A stretch of 64,000 nt of DNA from Zeus faber (GCA_960531495.1 OY482866.1:1364001-1428000), one strand, 5' to 3'; shown: positions 11,031 to 22,249, counted from the stretch's first letter. Program-made: numbers and translations. The notes: generated from the sequence alone by a model not told the origin.

Positions 11031-11666
11031 TAGTGCTTTTAGTTGGCCTTTTGTCAAGACATTGTCTTAAATCGACATTTTGCTCTATGATTTCACAGGT
11101 GGACACAACACCAGTAGCGTCGCCGGAATGATCCATCCCGTTATCAACTTGTTCCATCGCATCTTTCTAGCGCTGTCCAGTGTGGAGAATTTTATATTGT
11201 TTTTATATCAACAATTGTATATCAATTTTATATCAAGAAAATTTTGCTTTGCTTACATGGGAAAGCCACAGTGGGACATTGGCAGAAAGCTACTGCCTCC
11301 AAGAGGACACTGGGAACGGAGCAGGTTTGCTTTGTTCGTTGTTTTTCTTCTTTTTTCAATGACATTTTTGATAGTAGTACTTCATTTTAGTTTTATTTTG
11401 TCCATGCATTCCATTCTCTTGCTTTTTTTTAGGGGAAGGCAGCACCAACCGTTGTGGAGGTGTCTTCAAAGCCACACCTGCCAGTGATGTGCCAGTTCTT
11501 GTGAAGGAATAGCAGCGCTCTCAAACATTTGTCAAAGGTCAGAGTGATGCTGCTCCTTATTATCCTGATATGGAGAGTGCTACAGTGTTTTCTGATGTTG
11601 CAGCAGAGCTTGACGCTAGCAGTTCTGTCATGGGAACAATTGATGTCACTTCTATCAGCGGAACAG

Positions 11667-12149
11667 GTGATAGCTGAGAACATTTTTTAACAAAGAAAAA
11701 CGTAGAACACTTTCAGTGCCGGGAAAGCATACGTTGAGTGTTTACACAAATGGTCCTTTTACGATCTAGAAAAACTGAGATAACGACTAAAACTTTCGTG
11801 ACAGTGATATACAGGAATGTAAGATCTCCTGTGAAAGAGTCGGGCGTCACCAAACAAACATATGCCTCAGCATTCAGACATCACTTGGTGGTAGAATTAT
11901 ATCATTCATTAACATTGATCATCATTTTTCTCTCACACTCCCTTCTGTTGTTCCCAGTGGAATGATACAAAAGGAAAATGCAATAATGCTTAAGTATAAT
12001 ATAATTGAGGCAAAGGGATCAGAAAATGATGTATAAATTGAGTACAATACATTTATACAGAGATATTGTTTTATCTGTGTCCTTTTGATGGAGGGGCCAA
12101 GGAAAATGATGACCATATAACAAGGTGGGAAGTGGCCAGGTGTAATCAA
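11667..12149. other. Non-coding, no recognised feature
   Basis: Follows the last exon-like block of the decayed gene. A 75-codon open frame at 11738-11965 shows no recognisable domain. Confidence 0.5.
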
Positions 12150-12620
12150 ATGTGGAGCAGAAGTCCAGCGGTGGAGCCGTCTGTGGGGCGCCAATGTTGG
12201 TGTAGAAAGCCCCTTCGATAACTGCTTCCAAAACACACATTTCTTCGGCTGTGGTAAGGGGAATGGCAGTAACCCAAGTAGCCTATGTAGGTATGGTTGA
12301 AGTGGTTCCATCGCAGTTGCAGGGTGAGCAGCGTTCAGCGTACACTCACGTTGTCTCCTCAACGAGTACCTAGAGGGGAGTAGGAACTTTCTTGCGATGA
12401 GATACGTGTATCCATATTGGTCGTTCTACCACCTTAACTGCTGCTGCAGTGGTGCGGGTCCCTAACCCTGCTGGAAAGGTCCTAGGAATCTGGCAGAGTT
12501 CCAGCTTTTCCTCTGTAAGTCGCGATCACCACCCATTCACCTGGTCAGCGGCCGTGTAGAGGTCCTTCAAGTGGGACGGGTAGGGCTGCTTTGACCTGGG
12601 CACATAGACTTAAACACTTG
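12150..12620 (-). pseudogene. Retroviral pol/env junction remnant, separate from the main provirus
   Basis: Read on the minus strand, about 12490-12380 encodes a segment ending TWIHxSHxKKVP-like (here PIWIHVSHRKKVP), which resembles the end of gammaretrovirus-type integrases. Stops follow, then a different open frame (from about 12362 downward) in the position where env would begin. It has several stop codons, no flanking LTR that I can see, and is cut off from the larger provirus by the repeat block at 12786-13927. It may belong to a second endogenous retrovirus copy. Identification rests on a short motif. Confidence 0.4.
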
Positions 12621-12785
12621 GGTGAGAGACACATTTTGACAACATTGTTTGGTATAGGTCCAAGATTGTTAAATGGGCGTTAAATAGTTGAATAGCAGAC
12701 TACAGGCTCAGTACAAAAATGAATGTATGCACACTCGTGTAACAACAGAATAATATTATCACAATGTCTAATATGTAGGAGATAA

Positions 12786-13195
12786 TAGGCGGCCATTTTG
12801 ACACGCCCATGCATGGCACCACTAGAATATCAAATGACACACTGGGACTGACGAGTGTGCAAAGATTTGTGAATTTCCAAGTATCTTTTGGAACGTGAAA
12901 TTGTACGTGTTGCCACGCCCACACCGTGTGCCAAAATATATATGTATTTTAATAAGTTTTAGCTGTGAAGGTGTCTTGTAGACACTCGTCAAGTTTGAAG
13001 TCGATCCGATAAATCGCCAAGGAGGAGTTTCGCGAAAGTACAAAGCATAAATATGACTAAAAAGTCAGGAAAATTCAAAATGGCCGACTTCCTGTTGGGT
13101 TTCCGTCATGGCGGAAATATATATTTTTTCCAAGTCTAGAGAGGTTACAAATGTGTACCGAATTTTGGGAGTTTACGTGGAAAAAGGTGAATAGG
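12786..13195 (-). repeat. ~400-bp unnamed interspersed repeat, minus-oriented copy
   Basis: Read on the minus strand it contains, in order, AACAGGAAGTCGGCCATTTT, a CTGACTTTTTAGTCATATTT block, CTCCTTGGCGATTTATCGGA, GAGTGTCTACAAGACACCTT, GTGTGGGCGTGGCAACACGT and GTCCCAGTGTG. The same order appears on the plus strand at 22862-23230. There is no open frame of note. I recognise the phrases as a repeat type seen in fish genomes but cannot name the family. Confidence 0.85.
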
Positions 13196-13927
13196 TCAGA
13201 AAATTATTATTTTATTTTCTAGGGTGGCGTGGCAACACGTAAAATTTCATGTTCCAAAGATACTAATTCACGAAACTTTGCGCACTTGTTAGTCCCAGTG
13301 TGGCAATTGATATTGTATGAGTTGCCTGCATGGGCGTGGCAAAATGGCCCGACACACCCTGTTGAAAATTTCAAAACATCAAACCTATTCACTTTTTACC
13401 ATGAAATTAACAAAATTCGGGACACTTTTGTAACTTCTTGGATTAAATGTGTAATTTTAGTCACTTTCCGTTCATTTTCTCACTTTGTACTTTCGTAAAC
13501 TCCTCCGAGGCCATTTATCTGGCTTCAAACTTGGCGAGTGTCTACAAGACACCTTCACGATTAAAAGATATTAAAAAAAATAATAATTGTCACACGATGT
13601 GGCCGTGGCAAAGCGTTGGATTTCGTGTTCCAAAAAAAGCTGTGTTTTTGTAATATTTTATCCACTTTTTATGCTTTGTACTTTCGTGAACTTCTCCTGG
13701 GGGATTTTTTGGATTGAGACTCATTGGGGATTAAAAGTTATTAAAACATTTTTTTTTCGTCACGATGCGGGTGTGGCAACGCGTTGAATTTTATGTTAAA
13801 AAAAACAGTTTACGTGACTTTTGGGGCCTTGAGAAACTACAAAATTATTGCAAAACTTTGCACACTCTTCAGTCCCAGTGTGGCATTTAATATTCTATGG
13901 GTCCTATACATGGGCGTGTCAAAATGA
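13196..13927 (+). repeat. Tandem plus-oriented copies of the ~400-bp repeat, progressively degenerate
   Basis: Segments matching the repeat are found at about 13220-13440, 13480-13650, 13670-13800 and 13830-13927. Each contains some of: the GGCAACACG phrase, the CAGTGTGGCA phrase, and the AGTGTCTACAAGACACCTT block. Together with the minus copy at 12786-13195 they form a head-to-head arrangement centred near 13200. The last copy breaks off at about 13927, where retroviral sequence begins. Confidence 0.8.
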
Positions 13928-13935
13928 TCAACTAG

Positions 13936-14635
13936 ATGCAGTTATCGTGGATGAGGATGTCGGGGTCCTGGTGCTGGGGAAAGGAGGCCCATACCTATAG
14001 CAACATAGGTGTCGCCACATTCCTTCTGTCTCAATGCCATGTACGCTTGTATTTCTGGTTTTCCCAACGCAGTCATGATGCATTTTTCACTAGAGTACAA
14101 ATGCATGGTATACAACAACATCCACATACAATTAACAGAGCAGCAATGATAGCAACGTTGATTATGCATGATAAAATGAGGCCTTTTCATTTGGAAAACA
14201 TAGAGTCCAACCAACCAGTGATGTGATCATCCATTCCTGCATTTTCTTTTAGTTCTACGCTCCGTGAGTGGAGTAGCAATTCCTCCTACTGGTTCCTGTG
14301 TTTATAAGCACATTACTCCATGCCCCACAATCAATATGGGTACCTTAAACCTCGTCCAGCCACCAGTCACTTGTTAGTCTAGGGTTGGTGGACCACGCAT
14401 ATTTCTCATTCCACTGGTACTGCTCCTACCCGGTGGAATCACACTTTATTATGGAACAGAAATCAACATTGAATGCCAGGATTTGTCCTTCATAGGCATA
14501 AATGACAAGAACTGTTTCTTTCATTCGGCCCCACTCTTTGACCTTTGTCATATACTGGTCATACGATAATTGGGGTCCCACTTGGTAAGAATATGTATAC
14601 TGTGTAGGGTCCAGGACTTCTCCTAGGGTAAACAA
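13936..14635 (-). pseudogene. env: Putative env remnant of the endogenous retrovirus
   Basis: Immediately after pol, a pyrimidine tract followed by TACCCTAG forms a good minus-strand 3' splice site (AG at 14623-14624). An open frame of about 65 codons runs from there to 14426, and another of 90 codons lies at 13942-14214. Position and acceptor fit an env N-terminal region. I see no transmembrane subunit, fusion-peptide region or cleavage site, and the frame is broken between the two parts. The sequence ends abruptly at about 13928 in the ~400-bp repeat. Confidence 0.4.
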
Positions 14636-14666
14636 AAAAAATATTATTTTTTTTTTACATGGTTAA

Positions 14667-16736
14667 TTACAGAATGCTTACGTCTTTCAGCTGGATCCTT
14701 GTTTCTGTGAGAGTTCTTGCGGGTGGGGTGACAGGGGCGCAGTGGGAGAGGTGGTGACAGGGAGCACCAGTTTTATTTTTGAGCTTTACTGCATGTGAGG
14801 TGGCCAACACTACCTCCCAAGGTCCAGTCCACCTTGGCTCAGGCCACTTCTGTTTGTGGACCTTGATGTGGACCCAGTCTCCGGGGCTGACCACCAGGGT
14901 GTGGGGCAGTCTGGGGCAGTGTTCTTGACCTGTGAATACAAAACTCGAGATACTGCGGTTAGTGCTTTGACATATTCAGGTAAACCTTCCTGGAAATCAT
15001 CAAAAGCGGGTGATTTAGCTGGTAGGTTGTGAGGACCTGGCATGGGGCGGCCTGTTAATATCTCGTGTGGGCTAAGATGTGTTTGACTATGGGGAGAGGT
15101 CTCGCATGGACATTAATGCTAGGGGTAGGGCATCTACCCACGTTAGTTTAGTCGTTTTTGTGATGTTCTGTAGAGACATACTGAGTTGCTGTTTTGTCTC
15201 TATCAGCACCTTGGCCATTTTTTCTTTCAACGTCTGGTTTGCACTTTCAACTAGGCCTTTTGACTGGGGGTGATAGACTGAACCAGATCTATGGGAGATA
15301 CCTAATGCCTGTTCTACCTGGCTGAGTTTTTTATCGCTGGTAAAATGAGATCCATTGTCCGAGCAGATAACTGTGGGGTAACCCCACCGAGGAATGCGTT
15401 TTTTCCATAACCATTTAATCACAGATACTGCATCCTCTCTTTTGCAAGGGACTGCTTCTACCCATTTGGAGAATCGATCTACCATCACGAGTAGGTATCT
15501 GTACCCTTGTACTCTGTTGTCCCTGCCCATGCCGGTGTAATCTATGCATATTTCTCTGAAGGGGTAGGGGGGCACTGAGAATGTTCCCAAAGGTCTTTGG
15601 TAGACTGTCTTCTTATTTAGCTCGTGACAGACGACGCATTCTGCAATATGGTTGGCCACCATTTCCTCCAGGTAGGGATGCCACCAGTCCTGTTTGAGCC
15701 TGTTGGTGGTTCTTTTGGGTCCTTCATGAGTCTGTCCATGTGCATCCTTGATGAGGTAGACCAGGAGTGCGGCTGGTGCTACTGGGCGCCCATCGTGGCT
15801 TCTCCATAGGCCGCTGGTGCATGTGGCTCCTTTCTTCTGCCACTGCGAGTGTTCGTTCCATTTCGCTTCTTTCTGCACTTCTTTCAGATGTTCCTCTGAC
15901 AAATTGAGGGCGTTGTCTTCAGTAAATACAATCATCATTGCTGCGCTTTCTTTTAGGTTCCCTCCTGCTTCTTTTGCTGCTGTGTCGGCTGCGTTTGAAT
16001 TTCCTTTGGAGTGTCCTTTGCATTTGATGATCTGGATTTTTCGGGGGAGATGTATAGCTTCCAGGAGGGCGAGTATGAGGTCTTTGTGTTTTACCGGGGC
16101 TCCTGCTGACGTTTGGAGTCCTCTTTTCATCCATATGGCTACATCCACGTGAGCTGCAGCGTGTGCGTATGCTGAGTCGGTGAATATGTTTGCATTTTTG
16201 TTTTTTGAGATTTTTAATGCTTTCACCGAGGCGTCGAGTTCTGCTTTTTGTGCTGATGCTGGTTGTTCTATCATCCCACTTCTTAGGGTGACGTGGTGTC
16301 CATTAATTTGTTGAATGGCTGCGTATGATGCTCTATTTCCCTCTTCTTCTTTGAAACAACAACCATCTATAAACAGGACAATTTCTGCATCGGGGTCAGA
16401 TGTTCCATCCAAGTCTGTGCGGCCCTTTGCTTCCAGTTTCATGAGCTGTACGCAGTCATGGGTGCCATCTGCATACTGTAGTCCGCCGGCCAAGTTGATT
16501 CCATCGGCTGTGTACAAGACATTGTCTCTTTCCAGGGTGACATGCAAGCGCATCTTGTGTTTTGGTGTGGTAAAGGTGAAATCCGTTTGATCGAGGTAGG
16601 ATTTGACTCCATGAGTGGTATCCACGATGGTGGGGTGGTAGAAAGTAATGTGGTCGGTTCTCGTAGGGCGTGTGCGATGGCAGCCGTGTGTCGTCCACAT
16701 CCGGAGAGTCCATGTTCCACTGTGTCGAGTTTGCAA
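14667..16736 (-). pseudogene. pol: Retroviral pol: RNase H and integrase
   Basis: The main open frame (15087-16736, 549 codons) carries RNase H with its acidic residues in context ([19 protein letters not shown] and [10 protein letters not shown]), then integrase: an HHCC zinc-binding domain (THEGPK ... [12 protein letters not shown]) and the DDE core ([14 protein letters not shown] and the Glu of GLVESANQ). It stops near 15087. Integrase continues after a frame change through 15043-14810, and its C-terminal domain (GDWVHIKVHKQKWPEPRW, GPWEV) lies in another frame at 14894-14667. So the three catalytic integrase residues are present but the C-terminal domain is out of frame. No single intact product is possible. 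Confidence 0.93.
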
Positions 16737-17880
16737 CTGTGGTGAGCCAGGATCGCGCGCTCACCGTGTCGAGGCTGCCAGAGCACAGCTTGACAATTCC
16801 GTGCTTTTCAGTAACGTCCAAATGGAACGAGGAAGAGATGTCTGGGGTGCATAGGTGTTCGGCCTTCCCCATGAGTTGTTTCAATCTTATGAACGCTTCC
16901 TCCGCACTTGTGGTCCAGTTGAGTGGTGCCTTGACGTTCCGATGGCCAGCTTCCGCAATGGGTTCGCGTGGGGGAACAGTGTGGTCCACATAATCAGCTA
17001 TGTGGTGTCTGCTATAGCCAGTGAGTCCCAGGAATGCTAGCATTTGCTGCACGGTGGTGGGTTTAGGGTACTGGAGCATTGCCTGTTGTCTTTCCGGGTT
17101 GATGTATCTCTTATCTCCCGTGATCCTTTTTCCGAGGAATACCACTTCTGTGCGGCAGACCTGTGCTTTTTCCTTCCTGATTTTGTAGCCACATTTTGCG
17201 ATGCGCCGTAGCAGGGATTTGGTGGCCGTGAGGCAATTTTCTACTGTGGTGATGTCCATGAGGATGTCGTCGACATACTGGATGAGTAGGAGTTCCTTGA
17301 GATCTGCCTTCAGGCAGGCGTTGAATATGGTTGGCGTGCATGTGAATCCTCGTAGCATTCTTGTGTAGGTCTAAGAGCATTTTTTAAATGTGAATGCAAA
17401 CATATCTTGACTTTCTTTGGCCAAGGGGAGGCCAAAAAATGCGTTGGCCAGGTCGATGACGGTGAAAAATTGATGACTCGGGGAGCCTGCATGCAGGGCG
17501 ACATGGGGGTTGGGCACTTTTTCAGTAATGGGTTGGACCACCTGGTTGATACGTCGCAGATCGTGGACCAGGCGCCATGAGTGTCCTCCAGCCTTGGGTA
17601 CTGGTAGAATTTGTGTGTTCCACGGTGAATCCGCTGGTCTCGGCAGCTGCCTCGGGCTTGACCTTGTACTGACCTTGCCAAATGGGCACAGCGTGGGCTT
17701 TCACTTTGATGTGTATATTGTGGTGTGGTGTGCAGCCAACGTGATAGGGGCCGGTGGTCCAGAGGGTTGGCGGTAGTTGGGCGAACATTTCTGCTGCCAG
17801 GGGGTGTTCTTCGATGCTTCCTTGATAAGTTCTTTCCAGGACATTTCTTTCATATATGCCTTGTTCGTAGCTGTTGTGTC
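16737..17880 (-). pseudogene. pol: Retroviral pol: reverse transcriptase, frameshifted
   Basis: The palm motif with YVDD (LLIQYVDDIL) lies in the frame 17358-16456, followed by thumb and connection segments. Upstream RT sequence is spread over two other frames (17917-17522 and 17681-17310), so at least two frameshifts fall between about 17700 and 17350. Another change near 16740-16700 separates the connection region from RNase H. The N-terminal part of RT also overlaps the end of the protease frame at 17917-17881. Confidence 0.88.
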
Positions 17881-18732
17881 CTATTCTCCAAACCGATTTG
17901 TCTGGCGTGTGTTGCAACAGGGGGTTCGTTGTGGGGACCCAGGTGGGTTGGCGAGGGCTCTTTTGACCATGGGGCCCAATTGTTTGGCTGCATGGTTGGC
18001 TTCTACGGCTAGGGTCACATGTGGAACTGCGGTGTCGTGAAGTAGATACCAGGATTGTTGGTCTGGTGTCAGGCGGACCGCTGCTGCAACTCCTTCGTGG
18101 CCCAGATAGAAGTCTGTTGTCTGGAGTCGTTCTTGTCGTCCCTCCTTTTTCGCTTCCCAGCCTTCGTCATAGATGTCATCACGGTGGCGTGTGAAACAGA
18201 GAGTGCAGTGTACAGGTCCAGCATCGACTTTTTCCAGAGTTGGTAGGTTTACAAAATGCCACCAGCCGGTGAGTGTGGGGTCGGGGGTGGTATCAGGAGT
18301 TCCACCTAAGACGAGTATACGTTCGAGGGGTATTAGCTCTTCTTTTGGCTCAGAGAAACTAACTTCCAGACCGTGGAGGTTACATATCACAGATGCCCCT
18401 GTTCTTCGGAGAAGGTCCCTTCCCATTAGGTTGGTGGGGCAGCTTGGTGAGTAGAGGTATTGGTGTCTGACTTTGTGAGGACCTATCTTGGTAGGGAGGG
18501 GTGCGGTGAAGGACTTGTGTCGTCCCAGAGAATCCAACAGTCCGTAATTTCCGAGTGGATAGTTGTATGTAGTACGTAGTATGTTGCCGGCCAGGTTCTT
18601 CAAGCAAGACACGTGACAGTGACAGTGACAGTAATTCCTTGGAGTGACAGTGATTCCTTGGATTGTACATGGCACTACTGGTTCGGCATTTATTTTTGTC
18701 TGTACCACCACTTCCATGTCCCCTGGGCGCCT
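17881..18732 (-). pseudogene. pro: Retroviral protease region, active site not visible
   Basis: The frame follows directly after the gag UAG without shifting. It carries the C-terminal protease hallmark NLMGRDLLRRTGA (about residues 95-107 counted from 18717) and the start of RT. Where an aspartic protease should show its Asp-Thr/Ser-Gly triad, near the N-terminal third, the sequence is instead a low-complexity GTGACA/TTCCTTGGA repeat (18612-18662 on the plus strand). I find no DTG or DSG in this frame. Known retroviral proteases need this motif as a dimer, so this copy appears catalytically dead. Confidence 0.75.
18612..18662. repeat. GTGACA and TTCCTTGGA tandem repeats inside the protease region
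   Basis: Three consecutive GTGACA units are followed by GTAATTCCTTGGA, GTGACA, and GTGATTCCTTGGA. The expansion lies where the protease catalytic motif would be expected on the minus strand. Confidence 0.85.
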
Positions 18733-18735
18733 CTA
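18733..18735 (-). promoter_or_regulatory. In-frame UAG between gag and pro-pol (readthrough-type junction)
   Basis: The nucleocapsid frame (19350-18733) and the protease frame (from 18717) are in the same register, 633 bases apart at their start codons, separated by a single UAG at 18735-18733. Gammaretroviruses and epsilonretroviruses express pol by suppressing such a stop, so the layout fits. The following bases on the minus strand are AGGCGCCCAGGGGAC. The readthrough signal itself has not been tested. Confidence 0.75.
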
Positions 18736-21175
18736 TGCTCCATGCCATGGCGGGGTGTCCATGCGGGGTCCTCCCTTTCCTCTCGAGGAAGCTCCTCTTC
18801 CTCTCTGAGGGGGGCGGTAGGATCCTCTATATAATTGCTGGGGTTGTTGGTTCTGGGGGCATTCCCTTGCCCAGTGGTCACTTTGGCCACAGATGAAACA
18901 TCCTGTAGTTTTCTCGGGTCCTCCCCATCCTCTAGAGGATTGGAATTGTCCTCTCCCTCTCAGTTGCTGCCATTGGGGGGGGCCTTGGGGGTATGAGGGT
19001 GCGGGGGCCCCTGGATACTGCCGCTGGGGATATTCATAGGGAGTCCAGGCCTGCTGCCATTGGGGTAGGTGCTGGGCTGGTGGGTAGGCGGGGGTTACAG
19101 TTAGGGGCTGTGGTCCTGTCCATTGTAGTGGCGCGGTTTGGGGCGGGGCCTGTGCTTCAGGGGTGGTGACTACTGCTTGCACAGTTGCTTTCTTCTTTTT
19201 GTCCGTATTGACTTCATCTTCCAGTTTTTTTACCTGCATTTTTAGTAGTCTGGTTTGTATGGAATCTTTCTCCAGGAATTCGTCTTCTTGCTTTTTGATG
19301 TGTCTTTCCAGGTGATGGATGAGATGGCTCTCCCACTGTCTCTCGGTCATGTCTGACAGTCAAACTGTGTCTGCGAGCTACAGCCTGACATCTCCTGGGA
19401 GGCCATTTTGGCATTTGGCATCTGCATGTACATGGGGAGACCCACTAGGCAGGGGTCATGACGTTCTACAGTGCTATCACTCCAGAGCTCCTTTGCTCAT
19501 GTGAGATAGGCGTGTGGTTCTTCCCCATTTTTAAATCTCAGGCCTGCCAGGGCCACTGTGTTGCGTCTGGTCGGCCAGGTTTCTCTCATGGCTGTCCATA
19601 TGTCATTCCGCATGTGGTCGAATGGGTGCTCGTGTGCCATGGTGAGGGTTCTAACTTCTCTTTCCAGGGAGGTCAGGGTGATGTTTCCTGCTGTGGCGCG
19701 GAGAATGGCTCGCACATCTCTTAGGGCTAGTGTGTCAGCCGCTGTGTGGTTTTCGAAGATTCGGATCCATGCTGCAGCTCCTTTGTCCAACGCTGATAGG
19801 TTGCCTTTGAGGGCCTGCATGTCGCGGTGGTACCAGGGAACAAATGTTTCTCTTTTGGCGGACTGCTTTTGTTCCTCCTCTCGTTGTCTAATTTTCGAGC
19901 GGGTAACTATCCCTATTGCTGACGATCTTCTGGCCTGGCTTTTGGATGATGCTATAAGGGTTCCTTTTCTTCTGTTGTCGTTTGTGTACTCTCCCCGGGA
20001 GCTGCCACTGTTTTTGAATGACCACTTTTTTGTCTTAGTCTCGTGGTCTGACATGGGTTCTTCTTCCCAGGAGCGGAGGGGGGTGGGGTGTCTTTGTTTT
20101 GTTTTCTTAAAGGTGTATTTGGGGACTACAGGGGTAGGTGAAGGTGTGGGCTGGCTTCGGGTCTTTTGTTTTTCTTTGGGTTGTTGTTTGGCTGTAGCGT
20201 CTGCAGGAGGTGCTATGAGATGAACATGGGTTGTGTTGGCATCCTCTGGTAGTGGGCCACATTGTCCAGTCAGTGTGACAGTTGCGTGGCTAACCCTTGT
20301 GGTACATTTCTTTTTCCTTTCTTGATGTCTTTTTGTGGTTTTTAGGACTGGCAAGTGCATTCGTCGTCCTCTGTATTAGAGGAGAGAAACTCTTTGTGTC
20401 TGTTTGATCGTTAGGGGGCGATGTCTGATCATTGTCCTTGTTCTCACTGTCAGATGGCTTTGGGGAGGGCTGTACTCGGAAATGGATTTGGATCGGGCCT
20501 TCCATTACTAATACGGGTGCTTGTATTTCTGGCGGGGGTGGGGTGGCTATTTTCTGGTTGCTCAGCACAGGGGGCGCTGTTGCTTCAGGTGTGTGCTCGG
20601 TCTTAGGGTTGTACGGAGAGGGGGGGTGCCGATGTGTTTCTTCATCGGCCAGCAGGGAGGGGTAGAGGGATGGGGTGGTGTGTGGTTGGAGTGGGGTGTG
20701 ACCTTGGGGGATGGGTTCGGGGAGGGGTGGTAACTTGTCTTCTTGTGGGGGGTAGGGTTCCTTCTGGGCTTCTACCACTGCCTTGGTTGCGGCATTTCTG
20801 ATTTTATTGCGACGTTCGACAATCATTTCCGCTCGAATCCATGCCGTCATTATGTGCTGAACCAGCGCCCATTGTGCACGCTGCTTGTTTAACTTGCGCT
20901 TTCAAGCCCCCATTAATCCAGGGTTGTTTTTTGCATCCACTCCTGCTTCAGCCAGCAGTCTTTTTTCTTCCTCTATCACCTTGGTGCGGTTTTCTGCTTT
21001 CGGGGTAGTGTCTTTCGACCACCACCCTGCTTTGATCCATTTTTGTTCATATTTATGGAATTTCCAAGTTTCTCAAGCATGCAACTTTGGCTCTGTTCTG
21101 TTCTTGAGCTCAGCTACAGCTTCAATACGAATCTCACTGGTGCCGGGTCTGGGGGATGGGGTCTTTTCCATTATG
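18736..21175 (-). pseudogene. gag: Retroviral gag: matrix, proline-rich, capsid and nucleocapsid regions, broken
   Basis: The N-terminal (matrix-like) region can be followed from about 21175 in one frame with in-frame stops at about 21075 and 20904, then an open stretch 20850-20290 rich in Pro (p12-like linker). The capsid lies in a second frame (20360-19497). A third frame, 19350-18733, begins with a Lys/Glu-rich, probably coiled-coil stretch, continues through a Pro/Gln-rich part, and carries one CCHC zinc knuckle (CFICGQSDHWARECPQ) followed by an Arg/Gly-rich basic tail. At least two frameshifts and two stops prevent a full Gag. Confidence 0.85.
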
Positions 21176-21370
21176 TTTTTGAATGGCAGGAGAACAAAAG
21201 ACATGGGAAGAAGTGGGAGGGGGAAACCTCAAATGTTCGGATCTCAATGTGTTTCTGGTGCAGCTACGCCACTAGTGGTCTTTTACGTTATTACAGGTCA
21301 ACTTTTTTTTTTTATTTGTATTTTTGTTTTATATATTGCCCTTTTATCTAGGGCAATTTGAGGAGGTTGT

Positions 21371-21560
21371 TCATACACATACACACACAAAACCTCTATC
21401 ACACATGCACAGACTCTATCAAACACACACTCTCTTAAACACAAAGACTGTCTCAAACACACACACGCCCGCGGTCTCTCTCACATTCACACACACGCAT
21501 GGTACCTCTCTTTCCACACACACAAGGTACCTCGTTGCGCACACTCTCACTCACACAGCC
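21371..21560. repeat. Imperfect CACACA-rich microsatellite in the retroviral leader
   Basis: Repeated ACACAC runs interrupted by CTCTC and short unique words. It lies between gag and the primer-binding site, so it either expanded within the provirus or was inserted into it. Confidence 0.9.
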
Positions 21561-21593
21561 GGCAATACAATTTTACGCTAAGTCACGTGAATT

Positions 21594-21929
21594 GGGCCTT
21601 TAACCCTTTAATATTTGGTTTCTCTAAGAACCGGGCCTTTAACCCCTAAATGCTTGGCTTCCTTTTTACTTTAAAAATGATTCCGGGCCTTTCACCCTTA
21701 AATGAAATTACCGACTATCGACTACCCTTCTGAAGGCTGAGTTTAACATTTTTCATCGCCAGACATCACTTAGTTTAGGCATTTCGGAGGTCTTTTCAAC
21801 AACCGGGCCTAAACGGGATTCGGAATTACTTCACGAGTTAAACATTGTTCATCACCAAAACGTCGCTCAGTTTAGGCATACTGGATGTATTCTCTACACA
21901 CGGGCCCAAACGTTACGTGGAATTACTAC
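21594..21929 (-). repeat. Tandem repeats in the retroviral leader
   Basis: Two kinds are visible. A GGGCCTTTAACCC phrase recurs at about 21595, 21633 and (as GGGCCTTTCACCC) 21684. A ~96-bp unit then occurs twice head to tail (21739-21834 and 21835-21929); both start GAGTT(T/A)AACATT.TTCATC, contain CAGTTTAGGCAT or TTAGTTTAGGCAT, and end GGAATTACT.C. In a retroviral leader such repeats could hold RNA structure for packaging or dimerisation, but this is a guess. Confidence 0.75.
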
Positions 21930-22249
21930 GCAATTTAAACACACAGCCGCTTTGAAGGGGGGTTTCCTAACCCGTTCCCTTAACTTACCTTACTACCGTT
22001 CTCATCAAACAATCCAATTTCTCCTCTCCACAATATTTAACAATTATTATTCATGCATCATTCAACAATACATCCCCAAAACCACAAAGTTGTTCGTCCA
22101 GCCTTAAACAGTACAACACTTCCACCTAAAATATTCCTATCTAATCTATGCAGACTTCATGAAATGGCTCTGCTCACCTTTTAGCGGGTACCCATGGAAG
22201 TATCGCAACCGTTCAGGCTTTCGGAACTCCTCTGCAGTCTTGTAATGGG

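Larger units (their letters stand above)
9591..11666 (+). pseudogene. Decayed multi-exon gene of a fish family with an SGNH-type GDSH motif
   Basis: Coding blocks separated by splice-like signals can be followed on the plus strand. 9591-9682 ends at a GTATTT donor. 9768-9840 reads [20 protein letters not shown], with GDSH resembling block I of SGNH/GDSL hydrolases. About 9862-9983 reads [20 protein letters not shown] then IDEAAVDF and ends WPK. 10126-10200 starts VFVLDFLPRLT after a TATAG acceptor. 10341-10408 reads GIKYFSAANHFPLN after a TTTTAAG acceptor and ends at a GTGTAAGT donor. About 10530-10681 includes KVVVKGELIVPHP and FEWRLVGRGRK. Later blocks start at 11099 and 11433 after CACAG and TTTTTTTAG and end at 11323 and 11666. 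The family occurs as many predicted fish genes; its function is unknown to me. Damage includes missing codons between the second and third blocks, frame breaks after LPRLT, a stop replacing a residue after the HPEL of block five, and no plausible donor for block four. Hence a pseudogene. Confidence 0.65.

Noticed and set aside
15624-16590. Plus-strand open frames over retroviral RNase H and integrase
   Set aside because: Antisense shadows of pol, with no independent support.
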